NCBI GenBank assembly: GCA_905235165.1
Contig: CAJOKK010000005.1
Coordinates: 1 to 33,523 of the forward strand
Origin: an uncultured Atopobiaceae bacterium
Lineage (GTDB): Bacteria; Actinomycetota; Coriobacteriia; Coriobacteriales; Atopobiaceae
DNA length: 33,523 nucleotides
Direction of reading: 5' to 3'
Shown here: in pieces, positions 22,489-30,160 of the stretch
Position numbering within the stretch: the stretch's first letter is position 1
Layout of the letters: every line of letters starts with the position of its first letter
Notes under the pieces: generated by a model
What the model was told of the DNA's origin: nothing
The model's input: the letters and a program-made list of their open reading frames with translations, nothing else
The model's database searches: none
Made by a program: the position numbers and the translations under genes

Positions 22489-25172
22489 CTAGAGCAGATG
22501 GCCGTAGCGCTTGATGTATGCGCGGCGCACCAGCATCACGCTGGCGGCGTAGCCGAGAGTGATGAGCGCGATGACGCCCAGCGTGGCGAGCGGCAGCACG
22601 GCCAGGTCGATGACGTAGCCGGCTGGCGTCAGGCACATGAAGGCCGCGACCGCGATGCCCGTAAGGCCGAGCGCGCAAATCTGCCAGGAGGCGCGGCTCC
22701 GCAGGAAGGGGATGCGCTCCGTACGCAGCAGATGCACCGCGAGCACCTGCGTGACCATGCTCTCGAGCAGCCAACCCGCTTGGAAGGTGCCGACGAAGCA
22801 GGCTTGCGCAAGCGGATTGCCCGCGAGCTCGCCCCACGTTCCGCCGCAGACCGCCGGGCAGACGAAGAGGAACATGACCACAAAGGTCACGATGTCGAAG
22901 ACGGAGCTGATCGGGCCGAACCAACGCATGAAGGAGGCGATGGAGTCGGAGTCCCAGTTGCGCGGCGCGCGCAGGGCTTCCTCGTCCACCTTGTCCCAGG
23001 ACATCGCCAGGCAGGTGATGTCGTAAACGAAGTTCAAGAAGAGCAGCTGCACGGCGCTCATGGGCAGGAAGGGCAAAAAGGCGCTGGCCACGAGCACGCT
23101 GAAGACGTTGCCGAAGTTCGAGCTGGCCGTCAGCTTGACGTACTTGTTCATGTTGGCGAAGGTGCGGCGGCCCGTCACGACACCGTGCTCGAGAACCATC
23201 AGGTCCTTCTCCAGCAAGATGATGTCGGCGGCCTCCTTGGCAACGTCGGCGCCCGTGTCGACGGAGACGCCGCAGTCGGCCACGCGCATGGCGGCAGCGT
23301 CGTTCACGCCGTCGCCCATGAAGCCCACGACGTGCCCATTGGCCTGAAGAGCGTTGACCACGCGCGACTTCTGGTCGGGCGTGAGCTTGGCGAAGACGGT
23401 GGTCTTCTCGACGGCCTCACGCAGCTCATCGTCATCCAGCTGCTCGACCTGGACGCCATCCAGCGCTCCCGTCACGTCGAGGCCGATGTCTTCGCACACG
23501 TGCACGGCCACGCGACTGGAATCGCCGGTCAGCACCTTGGTGCCCACACCGTGCTCCGCCAGGGCCTCGATAGCCGCGCCGGCGTCCTGCTTGGGCGGAT
23601 CGAGGAAGGCGAGGTAGCCAATGAAGGTCATGTCGCACTCGTCGTCCACGGTAAGCTTACCGACGCCAGCGGGGTCGTCCTTGCGAGCGACGCCCAGCGT
23701 GCGCATGCCGTCGGCGGAGAGCTCTTGTCCGCGCTCGAGCACTTCTTCCCTCAGCATGTCGTTGAAGGAGAAGACCTTGCCGCCCAGCTCGACCGTTGAG
23801 CAGGCCGAAAGGACCTCCTCGAGCGCGCCCTTGGAGATCATGGTGGTGTGACCGGTCTCGTCGCCCACGACCACGCTCACGCGGCGGCGCTCGTAGTCGA
23901 AGGGCAGCTCGTCAACCAGGTAATTCGAGGCCACGAGCTCGTCGTCGTTCAGGCCTTCCTCCTCGTGGGCGCACTTGATGATGGCCATGTCGATCAGGTT
24001 GAGCATGCCCGTCTCGAAATGGCTGTTGAGAAAGGCGTGGCGCAGGACGCGCGAGTCCTCGCGGCCCGTCACGTCGAGATGGCGCTCGAGGACCACGCGA
24101 TCCTCGGTAAGGGTTCCGGTCTTGTCGCAGCAGAGCAGGTCGATGGAGCCCAGGTTCTGGATGGAGTCGAGCCGCTTCACGATCACGCGGCCACGGCTCA
24201 GCTCCACGGCGCCCTTGGCCAGGCAGGTGGTGACGATGGTGGGCAGCATCTCGGGCGTGAGGCCGACGGCCACCGACAGCGAGAAGAGCAGGGCATCGAG
24301 CCAGTCGCCCTTGGTGAGGACGTTGATGACAAAAACGATAGGCACGACGATGAGCATGAGGCGCACGAGCAGCATCGAGACCTCACGGATGCCGCGGTCG
24401 TAGGCGGTCTGCTTGTTGGAGCCGTCAAGACGCGAGGCAATGCTGCCGAGCTCGGTTTCGTCGCCCACGCGGACGGCCACGCCCACGCCGGTGCCGGAGA
24501 TGACGGTCGTGCCGAGGAAGGCCAGGTCGTTCGCCTCGAGGGGCGAGACGAGGCCATCGGTCGGCTCGGGGCGCTTCTCCACGGCGTCGGACTCGCCCGT
24601 GAGGGCGGACTGGCCCACGAAGAGGTCTCGCGCAGCCACGATGCGCAGGTCGGCGGGGATGATGTCGCCCGCCGCCAGATGGATGACGTCACCCACCACG
24701 ACCTCGTCGAGCGGAATCTCAACGCGACCGGAGGCCGTGCGCTCGACGCAGCAGGTGGTCTCGATGCTCTCGGCAAGGGCGGCCGCTGCGTCGGCGCCAC
24801 GCGTCTCCTGCACGAAGCGCAGGATGACCGACACGAGGGCCATGGCAGTGATGAGCAGCGGCGTGGCTGGATCTTTGGAGCCGGGCGCCGCGAAGACGAC
24901 GTCAGTCGCGAAGGACACGCAGCCCAGCACCAGCAAGATGAGAACGAACGGATCGGAGAACGACTGCAAGAAACGCAGCAGGGCCGGCGTGCGCTCGGCC
25001 TGGGTCATCTGGTTTGCGCCATGCTCCTCACGCGAGGCCTCGACTTCGGCATCGGTAAGGCCGCCACGCCTACGTCGTCGACGTCGAGTGTGGCGACGTA
25101 GGCCAGCCAGGTCTGCTCCATCGCGCCGGACGGATTGCTACGCTGAAGACGCTTCTTCTCCCACTTGGTCAT
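22489..25172 (-). pseudogene. mgtA: Mg2+-importing P-type ATPase (MgtA/MgtB type), N-terminal frameshift
   Basis: The main frame (22489-25008) encodes 839 residues of a type IIIB P-type ATPase. It has ALTGESDAVEK (actuator loop), DKTGTLTEDRVVLERHLDV (phosphorylated Asp; the last part is MgtA-like), VLTGDSSRV, GDGVNDAAAM and about ten hydrophobic segments. The family has about 890-900 residues. The missing start lies upstream. ATG 25172, with GGGAGG upstream, opens MTKWEKKRLQRSNPSGAM. The family block GLTDAEVEASREEHGANQMT is in the frame of the main part, immediately before residue 1 of the 839-residue frame. The two frames must join near 25060-25078, needing one added base (or two removed). 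ATG 25008 has no ribosome site, so the gene is either inactive, frameshift-regulated, or misassembled by one base. Confidence 0.85.
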
Positions 25173-25202
25173 AGACCCTCCCTTCGGTGCATGCGAAAGG
25201 CA

Positions 25203-25221
25203 CGCACCTCATAGCGGTGCG
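25203..25221 (-). promoter_or_regulatory. Small hairpin upstream of the mgtA ribosome site
   Basis: CGCACC (25203-25208) pairs with GGTGCG (25216-25221) around a 7-nt loop, about 30 bases before the mgtA start codon. It might be part of leader control. There is no T-tract, so it is not an obvious terminator. Confidence 0.3.
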
Positions 25222-25284
25222 CCACGGGAGCTCATATGAGACGGGAGGTTCTTGTTCTTGTCGCAAGCGCGCGGATGCGCGAGG

Positions 25285-25350
25285 CTACCAGCTCAGATGG
25301 GCCTCCATGGCACAGTTGGATATGCACGGTTTGCCACTATCGGATTCCAT
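25285..25350 (-). CDS. Upstream ORF (21 codons) in the mgtA leader
   Basis: On the minus strand an ATG at 25350 opens 21 codons ending in TAG (25285-25287). The peptide begins MESDSGKPCIS and ends HLSW. GAAGGGGGTG lies at good distance upstream. The start Met-Glu-x-Asp-x resembles the acidic start of the E. coli MgtL leader peptide (MEPDPTP), whose translation senses Mg2+ and controls mgtA. A role as an Mg2+-responsive leader peptide is inference from position, ribosome site and this similarity. It lies between the predicted promoter (25389-25418) and mgtA. Confidence 0.5.
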   Translation of the reverse strand: MESDSGKPCISNCAMEAHLSW

Positions 25351-25388
25351 GGAGCACCCCCTTCAGTTCGCTGGATATGACCAGTGAG

Positions 25389-25418
25389 ACTATACCCTTG
25401 TAACACAAGTTAATACAA
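25389..25418 (-). promoter_or_regulatory. Predicted mgtA promoter
   Basis: On the minus strand TTGTAT (25413-25418) and TATAGT (25389-25394) are separated by 18 bases. Transcription from here would give a leader of about 210 nt containing the upstream ORF. Confidence 0.5.
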
Positions 25419-25468
25419 GCGACTCTTGCAGACGGTAGGAAGGTCCAGCCAAACTGTGACATTACCAA

Positions 25469-25527
25469 GCCGTTTTTGTCACAAAATGGTTTGGGGGTTT
25501 CCGGGCCGTTTTTGTCACAAAATGGTT
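25469..25527. repeat. Two copies of a 23-bp repeat with a TTTTGTCACAAAA dyad
   Basis: The sequence starting GCCGTTTTTGTCACAAAA and ending TGGTT occurs at 25469-25491 and 25505-25527, 36 bases apart. Each copy contains the dyad TTTTGTSACAAAA. The pair lies between the mgtA promoter and the terminator of the Gln-rich protein gene. It could be a tandem operator for mgtA or an unrelated protein-binding site. No gene lies in 25351-25592. Confidence 0.55.
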
Positions 25528-25549
25528 GGAGGGGTTCGCGAGATGGATT

Positions 25550-25589
25550 AAGGGGCGGCTCTCCTTTTTGTGGAGAACCGCCCCTTTTA
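25550..25589 (-). terminator. Terminator hairpin after the Gln-rich protein gene
   Basis: AAGGGGCGGCTCTCC (25550-25564) pairs with GGAGAACCGCCCCTT (25572-25586) with one mismatch. The T-run follows on the plus strand, while the minus strand continues TTAATCC, so the hairpin may work better in the plus direction. It directly follows the minus-strand stop codon at 25593. Confidence 0.6.
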
Positions 25590-25592
25590 CCT

Positions 25593-27317
25593 TTACTCGT
25601 CTTCTTTGCGTGGACGACGCGCGCCGCCCGTCTTGTAAGCCGTGTGGTCATCGTCTTGCGGCGTCTGATCAGGCTGCTGAGGCTGCGTCGGCGCCGCCTG
25701 CGGTTGCTGAGGTTGGGGCTGCTGCTGGGGCTGCGCCGGAGCAGCCTGGGGCTGACCCTGTTGCACCCACTGCGGCTGGGGCTGCCGCGCCATTTGAGGC
25801 TGGACCTGATTGGGCCACTGGACGCGCTGCTGGGCCTGTGCCGCCTGCTGAGCCTGCATCTGCTGGTATTGCATCTGCTGAGCCCACTGGGCCTGCGCCA
25901 TCTGCTGGGCTCTTTGCGCCTGCATCTGCTGGGCCTGCATTTGCTGCACCTGCATCTGACGATATTGGGCCGCCATCTGGGGCGTCATCTGCTGGAACTG
26001 GCCAAAGCCTTGCATCTGCTGAGGCTGCATGGGCTGCTGCAACCACTGTTGCGGCATACGCTGTTGCTGCATCTGTTGGGCCTGCATCCACTGCTGTTGC
26101 ACCTGCTGCTGCATCTGTCGCTGCATCTGCTGGGCCTGTGCCGCCTGCTGAGCCCGCATCTGCTGGGCATACGCAGCCTGCTGGGCCTGCATCTGCTGAG
26201 CCTGCGTGGGCTGCTGGGCAATCGCCTGCTGCGGTTGGGCCTGCGGCTGTGGCTGAGCTTGCGGCTGCGGCTGAACCTGGGGACGCGCCTGCTGCGGCTG
26301 GGCCTGGGCTTGAGGACGTGCCTGCGGCTGGGCCTGGGCTTGGGGACGCGCCTGCGGCTGCGCCTGTCGCTGCGGCTGGGTCTGCGGCTGCGTTTGCGCC
26401 GGCGCCTTCCCAGCCTGTGCCATGCGCAGCTGAGCTGCCTCCCTGGCAGTCATCGTCTCAGGCTTCGCGGCCTCCTGCGTCGCTGCGGCGGGTCCGCTCG
26501 GCCCCTGCTGCTTCTGCTCGGTTACATCTCCCGAGCCCTCCTGGGGCTTCTCGGTAGCGTCGGTCGTCTTCTTGCGAATTCTCTCGTCAGCCGGACCGAC
26601 CTTGTCCAAGGCGTCCACCTGGACGACCTTGCCCCTCGGAATCGATTGAATCTCCTTGTCACCACCATGCACAAAGATGATGTCTTCCTTCTCGACGCCC
26701 CTCTCGCCAAAGGCCATGGCGATAAAGACGAGGACGGCAGCCGCGGCGATTACCGTAACGACCATGGCAAACATTGCGCCACCGTCGCCATTGTCGTCAG
26801 CGTCCTTTTCTTCGTCAGCGGCTTCGCTCGACTTCTCGTCGGCATCGCCTGATGACTTGGATTCTTTGCTGTCGTCCGACTTCTTCGTGTCGGAGCTCGA
26901 GCCGCCCGTCGTCTTCTCGGCATCTGACGAACCAGACGTCGCACCAGTCGCACCGCTCGCGCCACCCGTAGCCTTCTGGCCACCCTGCACATCATCATCC
27001 GTGCTGGTCTTTGAGCCGTCCATGGTGTAGAAGACCACGGTCTCATCGGTATCAGACGGCGTGCCCTCCACAACGGCACTCGGAACCGCATAGGCGGGAG
27101 TCGCAAGGCTTGCGCACATGACAATGGGGAGAAGCGCGGCCATCAAGCGGGCCAAAGGCTTCGCATCTCCGTACGGTCCCTCTTGCCGACGCTCGTCCGC
27201 CTTAGCGCAAACAAGCGTCTGAGCAGCCAAAACAACTATAAAAGCCATAGTCGCCACGATGGCGGGCCCGTCATAGGCGGCCAGCGCATCGAGCGATATG
27301 GGCAACGTGACGACCAT
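25593..27317 (-). CDS. Membrane-anchored protein with long Gln/Pro-rich low-complexity tail, function unknown
   Basis: I do not recognise a family. From ATG 27317 (GAGGGAG upstream) the 574 residues have hydrophobic segments at 18-37 and 57-77. The latter resembles a signal sequence ending in TPAYA. A Ser/Asp/Glu-rich linker (about 85-180) and a third membrane segment (182-203) follow. After a short folded-looking part (IIFVHGGDKEIQSIPRGKVVQV), residues from about 300 to the end are almost only Gln, Ala, Pro, Met and Arg in QAQPQARPQ and QAQQMQAQQ repeats. The tail resembles prion-like or phase-separating sequences; that is analogy only. The underlying DNA is an imperfect CTG/CTGGGC repeat, prone to length change. 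Long open frames on the other strand are by-products of this composition. Confidence 0.75.
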   Translation of the reverse strand: MVVTLPISLDALAAYDGPAIVATMAFIVVLAAQTLVCAKADERRQEGPYGDAKPLARLMAALLPIVMCASLATPAYAVPSAVVEGTPSDTDETVVFYTMDGSKTSTDDDVQGGQKATGGASGATGATSGSSDAEKTTGGSSSDTKKSDDSKESKSSGDADEKSSEAADEEKDADDNGDGGAMFAMVVTVIAAAAVLVFIAMAFGERGVEKEDIIFVHGGDKEIQSIPRGKVVQVDALDKVGPADERIRKKTTDATEKPQEGSGDVTEQKQQGPSGPAAATQEAAKPETMTAREAAQLRMAQAGKAPAQTQPQTQPQRQAQPQARPQAQAQPQARPQAQAQPQQARPQVQPQPQAQPQPQAQPQQAIAQQPTQAQQMQAQQAAYAQQMRAQQAAQAQQMQRQMQQQVQQQWMQAQQMQQQRMPQQWLQQPMQPQQMQGFGQFQQMTPQMAAQYRQMQVQQMQAQQMQAQRAQQMAQAQWAQQMQYQQMQAQQAAQAQQRVQWPNQVQPQMARQPQPQWVQQGQPQAAPAQPQQQPQPQQPQAAPTQPQQPDQTPQDDDHTAYKTGGARRPRKEDE

Positions 27318-27354
27318 AGGCGTCTCCCTCTTGGGTACTATCCGTTCTAGTAAT

Positions 27355-27376
27355 GATACTTTATTTGTGGAGTATC
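27355..27376. promoter_or_regulatory. GATACT-N10-AGTATC dyad upstream of the Gln-rich protein gene
   Basis: GATACT (27355-27360) and AGTATC (27371-27376) form a perfect 6-bp dyad spaced by one helical turn plus half-sites. It lies 38 bases upstream of the start codon at 27317 in an AT-rich patch where the promoter should be. It is probably a repressor or activator site. The rest of the gap to cbiM (27377-27505) shows GGAGGT before the cbiM start and a possible -10, TACGAT, near 27470. I see no clear riboswitch. Confidence 0.4.
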
Positions 27377-27505
27377 GACCTTCCCCATGCCGCCCCAGCG
27401 GAGCGATTCGCCCACTCGATTTGCGACAGACGGTGGTAACTCGGCCTTTCGCGCTCATTCGCCCGTGCTACGATTGCCCCACGATTATCAGACGGAGGTC
27501 CCATC

Positions 27506-28495
27506 ATGCATATCCCAGAGAACTATCTCAGCCCGTCTACCTGCGCCATTACCACCGCGGCCATGCTTCCTGTGTGGGGCTGTGCCATCAAGCGGGTGCG
27601 CGAAGACGTACCGCAAGAGAAGCTGCCGCTCCTTGGGGTGGCCGCCGCCTTCTGCTTTCTCTCCATGATGTTCAATATTCCGCTCCCCGGCGGCACCACC
27701 GGCCACGCCGTATGCGGAACGCTCGTGGCCATCCTCTTTGGCCCCTGGGCAGCCGTGATCGTTGTCAGCGTTGCCCTAGCCGTCCAGGCATTCTTCTTTG
27801 GTGACGGAGGCATCCTGGCCTTTGGCGCCAACTGCCTGAACATGGCCTTTATCCTCCCCATGGTGGGCTACTCGCTCTATACCCTGCTCAAGCGCCACCT
27901 CAAGGGCGAACGAGGCGAGCTCGTAAGCGCAGCCATCGCCTCCTACCTTGCGCTCAACGCCGCAGCGCTCGCCGCGGCGCTCGAATTTGGCATCCAGCCC
28001 GCGCTCTTTCACGACGCTGCCGGCAATGCCCTCTACTGCCCCTATCCCCTCTCGGTCTCGGTGCCGGCCATGTTGCTCGGACACTTGACGGTGGCAGGCT
28101 TTGCCGAGGCAGGCTTCACCGTTGGCATCCTGGCCTTCTTGAGGAGCACCGCCCCGTCCTTTGGCCTTACGGAGAAGAACGAGCCCTCGGGTAAGACCTC
28201 TGTCGCGATCTTCTCGCTCCTCGCCGTCCTGATTGCCGCCTGCCCCCTCGGCCTTCTCGCCACGGGAGACGCCTGGGGCGAATGGGGCCTTGAGGACCTC
28301 TCCGTCCAGGTGGGCTATACCCCAGCAGGCATGGACGGCGGATGGGAATGGAGCGCCCTTCTCCCCGACTACGCTGTGGGAAGCCTACCGGCATGGCTTG
28401 GCTACGTTCTCTCGGCCGTCATCGGGGTCAGCCTGCTCGTCATCATCTTCCGCGTCGCCGGCGCCCTCGCCAAACCGCGGCCGAGCTTTGACTAG
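27506..28495 (+). CDS. cbiM: ECF cobalt/nickel transporter, CbiM/NikM-type substrate-specific component
   Basis: The product has 329 residues with about eight hydrophobic segments. It starts MHIPENYLSP; in CbiM/NikM the N-terminal Met-His pair folds into the membrane and binds the metal. Core blocks IPLPGGTTGHAVCGTL and FGDGGILAFGANCLNMAF are diagnostic. The extra C-terminal part with GDAWGEWGLEDL and a last membrane segment resembles a fused CbiN/NikN or PDGLE module, which accounts for the length (CbiM alone is about 220-240). Co2+ and Ni2+ cannot be told apart from sequence. GGAGGT precedes the ATG. It is followed five bases later by cbiQ. Confidence 0.9.
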   Translation: MHIPENYLSPSTCAITTAAMLPVWGCAIKRVREDVPQEKLPLLGVAAAFCFLSMMFNIPLPGGTTGHAVCGTLVAILFGPWAAVIVVSVALAVQAFFFGDGGILAFGANCLNMAFILPMVGYSLYTLLKRHLKGERGELVSAAIASYLALNAAALAAALEFGIQPALFHDAAGNALYCPYPLSVSVPAMLLGHLTVAGFAEAGFTVGILAFLRSTAPSFGLTEKNEPSGKTSVAIFSLLAVLIAACPLGLLATGDAWGEWGLEDLSVQVGYTPAGMDGGWEWSALLPDYAVGSLPAWLGYVLSAVIGVSLLVIIFRVAGALAKPRPSFD

Positions 28496-28500
28496 CGCCC

Positions 28501-29328
28501 ATGCCCAAGCTTGAGAAGCAAGGCCAGCTTCCCTCATGGCTCACCCAAGAGGAGCATTACCAGCCCACGAACGACCGTGACGGCTTCATAGCGAGAAGCG
28601 CGCTGTCAATCTCATCCGCGCTCGCGCGGCTTCGCCTGGACGGCGGCGCCGAAACGCCCCTCTCGCCCTCCGCCCCGGTGAAGCTCCTGTTGGCCCTCGC
28701 CTGCCTGCTCTTGGTTTCGCTCGCACGGAACTACCTGTTCGTGCTCATCGTGCTGGCAGGCGTGCTCGTGCGCGCCTGCCTACTGCCCCGAGCAGCCCTC
28801 CTGCGAGTGGTAACGACCTCGCTCAGCGCCGCCCTGCTCGCGCTGGTAATCATGCTACCGGCCATCTTGCTTGGACAGCCGCATTCCGCCCTCGGCATCG
28901 CAGGCAAGACGCTCACCTGCAGCGGCATCGCCATGGAGACGGCCCTGAGCACGCCTCCCGCCGAGCTGACCGGCGCATTGAGAAAGCTTGGCATGCCCAA
29001 CGTCCTCATCATGACCCTCGACCTCACACTCAAGAGCATCGTGCGCTTGGGCGAGGTGGCCCTTGAGGCCCTGAGCGCCCTGCGCCTGCGCAGCGTGGGA
29101 AGAAACCAGCACAAGGACCTCTCCATGGGCGGCATTGGTGGCGTGGTGCTGCTGAAGGCCGCCGAGGCCGCCCAGCAGACGCACGACGCCATGCGCTGCC
29201 GCGGCTTCACGGGCAGCTACGATATGCCGCACTCCTGGCGACCGCGCGCGATCGACCTGGTCTGGCTCTGCCTGCTCGCCGTCCTTCTCGCCATCTTCTG
29301 CTACCTGCAAGGACTGATTGCCCCATGA
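28501..29328 (+). CDS. cbiQ: ECF transporter transmembrane (T) component, CbiQ/NikQ type
   Basis: The product has 275 residues with several hydrophobic segments (about 60-130 and at the C-terminus). The coupling helix carries AMRCRGF, the Ala-Met-x-x-Arg-Gly motif by which T components contact the ATPase. It links the CbiM-type component to CbiO in the inner membrane. The stop overlaps the cbiO start as ATGA. Only one Arg-Gly motif is evident to me, where many homologues have two. Confidence 0.88.
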   Translation: MPKLEKQGQLPSWLTQEEHYQPTNDRDGFIARSALSISSALARLRLDGGAETPLSPSAPVKLLLALACLLLVSLARNYLFVLIVLAGVLVRACLLPRAALLRVVTTSLSAALLALVIMLPAILLGQPHSALGIAGKTLTCSGIAMETALSTPPAELTGALRKLGMPNVLIMTLDLTLKSIVRLGEVALEALSALRLRSVGRNQHKDLSMGGIGGVVLLKAAEAAQQTHDAMRCRGFTGSYDMPHSWRPRAIDLVWLCLLAVLLAIFCYLQGLIAP

Positions 29329-30074
29329 CCCATGTGCATAACCCCCAAAGCCTGCACCACACGCCCGCCCAGGACGCGCGGCCCCTCATTGAGCTGCGCG
29401 ACTTCTGCTTTGCCTACGACGAGCTGGTGGCGCTCAGCCATGTTGACCTCGACATCATGGCCGGCGACGCCGTCGTGCTGATGGGCGACAACGGCTCGGG
29501 AAAGTCGACGCTGCTCAAGGCTCTCGTGGGCCTGATCTTTGCCCAACAGGGAAGCTACCGTTTTGACGGCGAGCTCGTTAACGAGAAGACCATGCGCGAC
29601 CCCGCCTTCTCAAAGCGGCTACACCAGCGCATCGGCTTTGTCTTTCAAGATAGCGACGCTCAGCTCTTTTGCTCAAGCGTTGAGGACGAGATCGCCTTCG
29701 GCCCCCGTCAGATGGGCCTGAGCGAGCAGGAAGTGGAGAAGCGCGTCAGCGACACCTGCGAGCTCCTTGGCATCAGCCACCTGCGCACGCGTGCTCCTTA
29801 CAACCTGTCGGGTGGCGAGAAGAAGCGCGTTGCCATTGCCTGCGTGCTCTCGATGAACCCCGACGCCCTCTGCCTTGACGAGCCGCTCGCCGGGCTCGAC
29901 GCCAAGATGCGTTCGTGGCTACTTGGCTTTCTCGGGGAGCTCAAGGCTGCGGGAAAGACGCTGGTCATTGCCACGCACGACCAATCGCTTGCCGATGAGG
30001 TGGCCGACTACTTCGTGTACTTTGGCGACTTCCACGGCTACGAAGACCGTCCGCACATTCACCTGGGGCGCTGA
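29325..30074 (+). CDS. cbiO: ECF transporter ATP-binding protein CbiO
   Basis: The product has 249 residues. Walker A is GDNGSGKST (54-62), the Q-loop is in VFQDSDAQLF (about 107-115), the signature is LSGGEKKR (161-168), Walker B is CLDEP (183-187) and the switch His is 218. It powers metal uptake through CbiQ and CbiM. The N-terminus (MTHVHNPQSLHH) and the C-terminus (FHGYEDRPHIHLGR) are His-rich, which could buffer the imported metal; that is inference. No other metal-handling gene follows; transcription runs toward the convergent arcB/argF gene and a TGAGTCA unit. Confidence 0.93.
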   Translation: MTHVHNPQSLHHTPAQDARPLIELRDFCFAYDELVALSHVDLDIMAGDAVVLMGDNGSGKSTLLKALVGLIFAQQGSYRFDGELVNEKTMRDPAFSKRLHQRIGFVFQDSDAQLFCSSVEDEIAFGPRQMGLSEQEVEKRVSDTCELLGISHLRTRAPYNLSGGEKKRVAIACVLSMNPDALCLDEPLAGLDAKMRSWLLGFLGELKAAGKTLVIATHDQSLADEVADYFVYFGDFHGYEDRPHIHLGR

Positions 30075-30126
30075 GGCGGGAGGCACGGGCCCCATGAGAG
30101 GCCTGGCCTCCTGGCATCAAAAATGA

Positions 30127-30160
30127 AATGAGTCAAAAAGGTCTACGGTAAGTGACTCAT
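30127..30160 (-). repeat. TGAGTCA/TGACTCA unit, solitary copy
   Basis: An inverted copy of the 31-34-nt unit with two or three base changes (AATGAGTCAAAAAGGTCTAC then GGTAAGTGACTCAT). It sits between converging cbiO and ornithine carbamoyltransferase genes without a palindromic core. Its terminal TGACTCA contains the minus-strand TGA stop codon (30157-30159) of the latter gene. Confidence 0.8.

Noticed and set aside
25060..25078. Programmed ribosomal frameshift in mgtA
   Set aside because: No slippery heptamer or supporting stem was recognised, and the family is not known for frameshifting; mutation or sequence error is simpler.
25173..25388. M-box Mg2+ riboswitch upstream of mgtA
   Set aside because: I could not match the leader to the conserved M-box sequence blocks from memory; the upstream ORF is the better-supported feature. 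A covariance-model search would settle it.
25476..26852. Leu-rich and Ala/Pro-rich plus-strand ORFs opposite the Gln-rich gene
   Set aside because: They are reverse readings of the CAG/CTG-type repeat. The minus frame has a ribosome site, membrane segments and a matching terminator.
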